A model generated the notes under the pieces. The model ran no database searches, was not told the origin of the DNA, and was given only the letters and a program-made list of their open reading frames with translations. A DNA stretch of 64,000 nt from Burkholderiales bacterium (lineage in GTDB: Bacteria; Pseudomonadota; Gammaproteobacteria; Burkholderiales; SG8-39): positions 1,302,001-1,366,000 of the forward strand of contig JAOSJV010000001.1 of assembly GCA_027493935.1 (NCBI GenBank), written 5' to 3'. Position numbers and translations under genes: made by a program. Below, piece by piece: positions 61,563-64,000 of the stretch (its first letter is position 1; each line of letters opens with the position of its first letter).

Positions 61563-61805
61563 ATGGCCGAACCCTCGCAGGAAAATGCCTCTCCGACCTT
61601 CGAAGCCGCGCTCGCCGAGCTCGAGCAGATCGTCGCACGCATGGAATCGGGCGACCTCACGCTCGAGCAGTCGCTCGCCGCGCACCGGCGCGGGCTGGAG
61701 CTCGCCCGGTTCTGCCAGGCGGCCCTCGCCCAGGCGCAGCAGCAGGTGCGGGTGCTGGAGGAGGAGACGCTCAAGGCGCTGCCCGGTGGCGATCAGACGG
61801 CCTGA
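61563..61805 (+). CDS. xseB: Exodeoxyribonuclease VII small subunit
   Basis: 80 residues, the normal size. TFEAALAELEQIVARMESGD and LTLEQSLAAHRRGLELARF are the two family helices. It joins XseA to form the single-strand exonuclease. No xseA gene is in this window, which is normal. ATG 61563 begins the family sequence; the gene overlaps the ispA start. Confidence 0.92.
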   Translation: MAEPSQENASPTFEAALAELEQIVARMESGDLTLEQSLAAHRRGLELARFCQAALAQAQQQVRVLEEETLKALPGGDQTA

Positions 61806-62687
61806 CTTCCAGTCGTGGATGGCGGCGGTGCAGGCCCGCGTCGAAGCGGCCCTCGAGCGCGCGCTGCCGGTGCGCGACCAGCCACCCACGCGCCTGCACG
61901 AAGCGATGCGCTACGCGGTGCTCGGTGGCGGGAAGCGGGTGCGCCCGCTGCTCGCGTTCGCCGCCGGCGAGGCCGCCGGGGCTGCGGCGGAGCGGCTCGA
62001 TGCGGTGGCGTGCGCGGTGGAGCTGGTGCACGCCTATTCGCTCGTGCACGACGACCTGCCGAGCATGGACGACGACGTGTTGCGGCGGGGGCGGCCGACC
62101 GTGCACGTCGAGTTCGACGAGGCGACGGCGGTGCTCGCCGGCGATGCGTTGCAATCGCTCGCGTTCGAGATGCTCGCCGGCGAGGGCGGCCGGCGCCGAC
62201 GGCGCCGGACGGGCCGAGATGGTCCGCCTGCTCGCGCAGGCGGCCGGCTCGCGTGGCATGGCCGGCGGCCAGGCGATCGACCTCGCCGCGCTCGGCCGGA
62301 CGCTGACGTTGCCGGAGCTCGAGTTCATGCACATCCTCAAGACCGGGGCGCTGATCCGCGCGTCGGTCAGGCTCGGTGCGCACTGCGGGGCACTCGGCGC
62401 GGCCGAGCTCGAGCGGCTCGATCACTACGCGAAGCTCGTCGGCCTCGCGTTCCAGGTGGTCGACGACGTGCTGGACGCCCAGGCAACCACCGCGACGCTC
62501 GGCAAGACCGCGGGCAAGGACGCCGCGCAGGGCAAGCCGACCTACGTGTCGCTGCTCGGCATCGAGCGCGCGCGGGAGCTCGCCGAGGAGCTGCGGCGCG
62601 AGTCGCACGAGGCGCTCGCCGGGTTCGGCGGCCGCGGCGAGCGCCTGCAGGCGCTTAGCGGACTTCATCGTGCTGCGGCGGTTCTGA
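61786..62687 (+). CDS. ispA: Farnesyl diphosphate synthase, two frameshifts
   Basis: Makes farnesyl diphosphate for isoprenoids, about 300 residues. The first aspartate-rich motif is LVHDDLPSMDDD, the second is FQVVDDVLDAQ, and GGGKRVRPLL and EFMHILKTGALI are family motifs. The frame changes near 62200 (GGCGGCCGGCGCCGACGGCG, an extra or lost base) and near 62655, where the final GERLRRLADFIVLRRF is out of frame. GTG 61786 overlaps xseB and gives a normal DFQSWM N-terminus; ATG 61819 is the alternative. It provides the substrate path downstream of dxs. Confidence 0.9.
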
Positions 62688-62780
62688 GCGCGAGCGACAC
62701 GGCAAGAGATGCGAGAATGACGGGCAGGGGATCAACTGGCGCTCGGCGGCGGCGAGCCGGCGTCGACGCCCGGCGGCGAC

Positions 62781-64000
62781 GTGAAGGCGTACGAGCTCCT
62801 CAAGACGATCGACGATCCGCGCGACCTGCGCTCGCTCGAGCGGCGCGACCTGCACCGGCTCGCCGACGAGCTGCGCGCCTTCGTCCTCGAGTCGGTCAGC
62901 CGGACCGGCGGCCACCTGTCGTCGAATCTCGGCACGGTCGAGCTCGCGATCGCGCTGCACTACGTTTTCGACACGCCGCAGGATCGCATCGTGTGGGACG
63001 TCGGTCACCAGAGCTACCCGCACAAGATCCTCACCGGGCGCCGCGAGGCAATGGCCCGGCTGCGCATGTACGAAGGCATTTCCGGGTTTCCTCGGCGCGA
63101 GGAAAGCGCGTACGACACGTTCGGCACCGCACATTCCTCGACGTCGATCAGCGCGGCGCTCGGCATGGCGTACGCAGCACGGCTCGCCGGCGAGCGGCGC
63201 CACGCGATCGCGGTGATCGGCGACGGCGCGATGTCCGCGGGCATGGCGTTCGAGGCGCTGAACAACGCCGGCGTCACCGACCTCGACCTGCTGGTGATCC
63301 TGAACGACAACGAGATGTCCATCTCGCCGCCGGTCGGTGCGCTGAACCGCTACCTCGCGCGGCTGATTTCCGGCAGCGTCTTCCAGCGGGCGCGGCGCGC
63401 GGGCGAGAAGGTGCTGAAGGCGGTGCCGCCGCTGCTCGAGTTCGCCAGGCGCGTCGAGGAGCACGCGAAGGGGCTGGTGGTGCCCTCGACGCTGTTCGAG
63501 GAGTTCGGCTTCAACTACTTCGGCCCGATCGACGGCCACGACCTCGAGTCGCTCGTCCCGACGCTCGCGAACCTGAAGCAGCTCACGGGCCCGCGCTTCC
63601 TGCACGTGATCACGCGCAAGGGCCAGGGCTACAAGCTCGCCGAGGCCGATCCGGTGCTCTACCACGGCGTGTCGGAGTTCAGGCCCGAGTCGGGCATCGC
63701 TTCGGGCAAGGGTGGCGGCAAGCTGACCTACACGCAGGTGTTCGGCGACTGGCTGTGCGACGTGGCGGCGCGTGACCCGCGCGTGGTCGGCATCACCCCC
63801 GCGATGCGCGAGGGTTCGGGGCTGGTGCGCTTCGCCGCCGAGTACCCGGATCGCTACTTCGACGTCGGCATCGCCGAGCAGCACGCAGTGTCGTTCGCCG
63901 CGGGCCTCGCGTGCGACGGCGCGAAGCCGGTGGTGGCGATCTACTCGACCTTCCTGCAGCGCGGCTACGACCAGCTGATCCACGACGTGTGCATCCAGAA
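62781..64000 (+). CDS. dxs: 1-deoxy-D-xylulose-5-phosphate synthase, 5' part only
   Basis: First enzyme of the non-mevalonate pathway, joining pyruvate and glyceraldehyde 3-phosphate with thiamine diphosphate. About 406 of roughly 620 residues are present. [19 protein letters not shown] and [20 protein letters not shown] include the thiamine-binding GDG...N motif; [15 protein letters not shown] marks the second domain. The frame is open to the window edge. GTG 62781 is the only suitable start. It follows ispA, so the two isoprenoid genes are probably co-expressed. Confidence 0.94.
   Translation, partial: MKAYELLKTIDDPRDLRSLERRDLHRLADELRAFVLESVSRTGGHLSSNLGTVELAIALHYVFDTPQDRIVWDVGHQSYPHKILTGRREAMARLRMYEGISGFPRREESAYDTFGTAHSSTSISAALGMAYAARLAGERRHAIAVIGDGAMSAGMAFEALNNAGVTDLDLLVILNDNEMSISPPVGALNRYLARLISGSVFQRARRAGEKVLKAVPPLLEFARRVEEHAKGLVVPSTLFEEFGFNYFGPIDGHDLESLVPTLANLKQLTGPRFLHVITRKGQGYKLAEADPVLYHGVSEFRPESGIASGKGGGKLTYTQVFGDWLCDVAARDPRVVGITPAMREGSGLVRFAAEYPDRYFDVGIAEQHAVSFAAGLACDGAKPVVAIYSTFLQRGYDQLIHDVCIQ

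Overview
This is a very GC-rich stretch of a betaproteobacterial chromosome. The evidence is gene content and order: yhdP-nitrilase-tldD, the pcnB-folK-deoxynucleoside kinase-panC-panD group, hda divergent from purM, metG divergent from mrp, and Rieske oxygenase/xseB/ispA/dxs. I cannot name the genus. No tRNA, rRNA, CRISPR array, transposase or phage gene is visible. The window opens inside an unidentified gene and closes inside dxs.

Layout. 0.65-7.4 kb: a compact same-strand cluster for a dedicated fatty-acyl chain. It has a FabL-type enoyl reductase, a FabG ketoreductase, an acyl carrier protein with a C-terminal extension, a double-hotdog dehydratase, a ketosynthase, a second ketosynthase that has lost Cys and His (chain-length-factor-like), and a fused holo-ACP synthase/LpxL-type acyltransferase. 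It is the most unusual part of the window. 7.6-20 kb: waaF, a zinc-finger protein, ilvE, glnE, yhdP, a nitrilase, tldD. 20-27.4 kb (minus strand): panD, panC, deoxynucleoside kinase, folK, pcnB, a FecCD-type ABC transporter, an HAD phosphatase, a 63-bp tandem repeat array and hda. 27.6-33.6 kb: purM, two small secreted proteins, dnaE. 33.8-37.5 kb: small exported proteins including four DsrE-family paralogues and an acylphosphatase. 37.5-44.7 kb (minus strand): a six-gene hydrogenase-4-like membrane complex (hyfBCEFGI type) without the Ni-binding cysteines, divergent from a small ribbon-helix-helix gene. 45-64 kb: metG, mrp, dcd, an EamA transporter, a thioesterase, folA, a GlrK/lipoprotein/GlrR (QseEGF-like) signalling operon, thyA, a receiver-domain Ser/Thr kinase, sseA, a Rieske oxygenase, xseB, ispA and dxs.

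About 16 genes, many of them essential (dnaE, thyA, purM, ispA, folK, hda), carry single-base frameshifts at roughly one per 3 kb, often in G/C runs. The protein is otherwise well conserved on both sides of each break. This looks like uncorrected sequencing error rather than gene decay, so I annotate these as full-length genes and give the break points.

The intergenic regions hold several dispersed repeat families: an inverted CCCGCGAAAGCGGG-type element, a palindromic element containing CCCCTTGTTCGTACGACC, a GTGGACAGTGGGCA-type short repeat and the 63-bp tandem array. One palindromic copy lies inside the acyl-chain cluster, and others fill the gap between the deoxynucleoside kinase and panC, where panB is often found in relatives.
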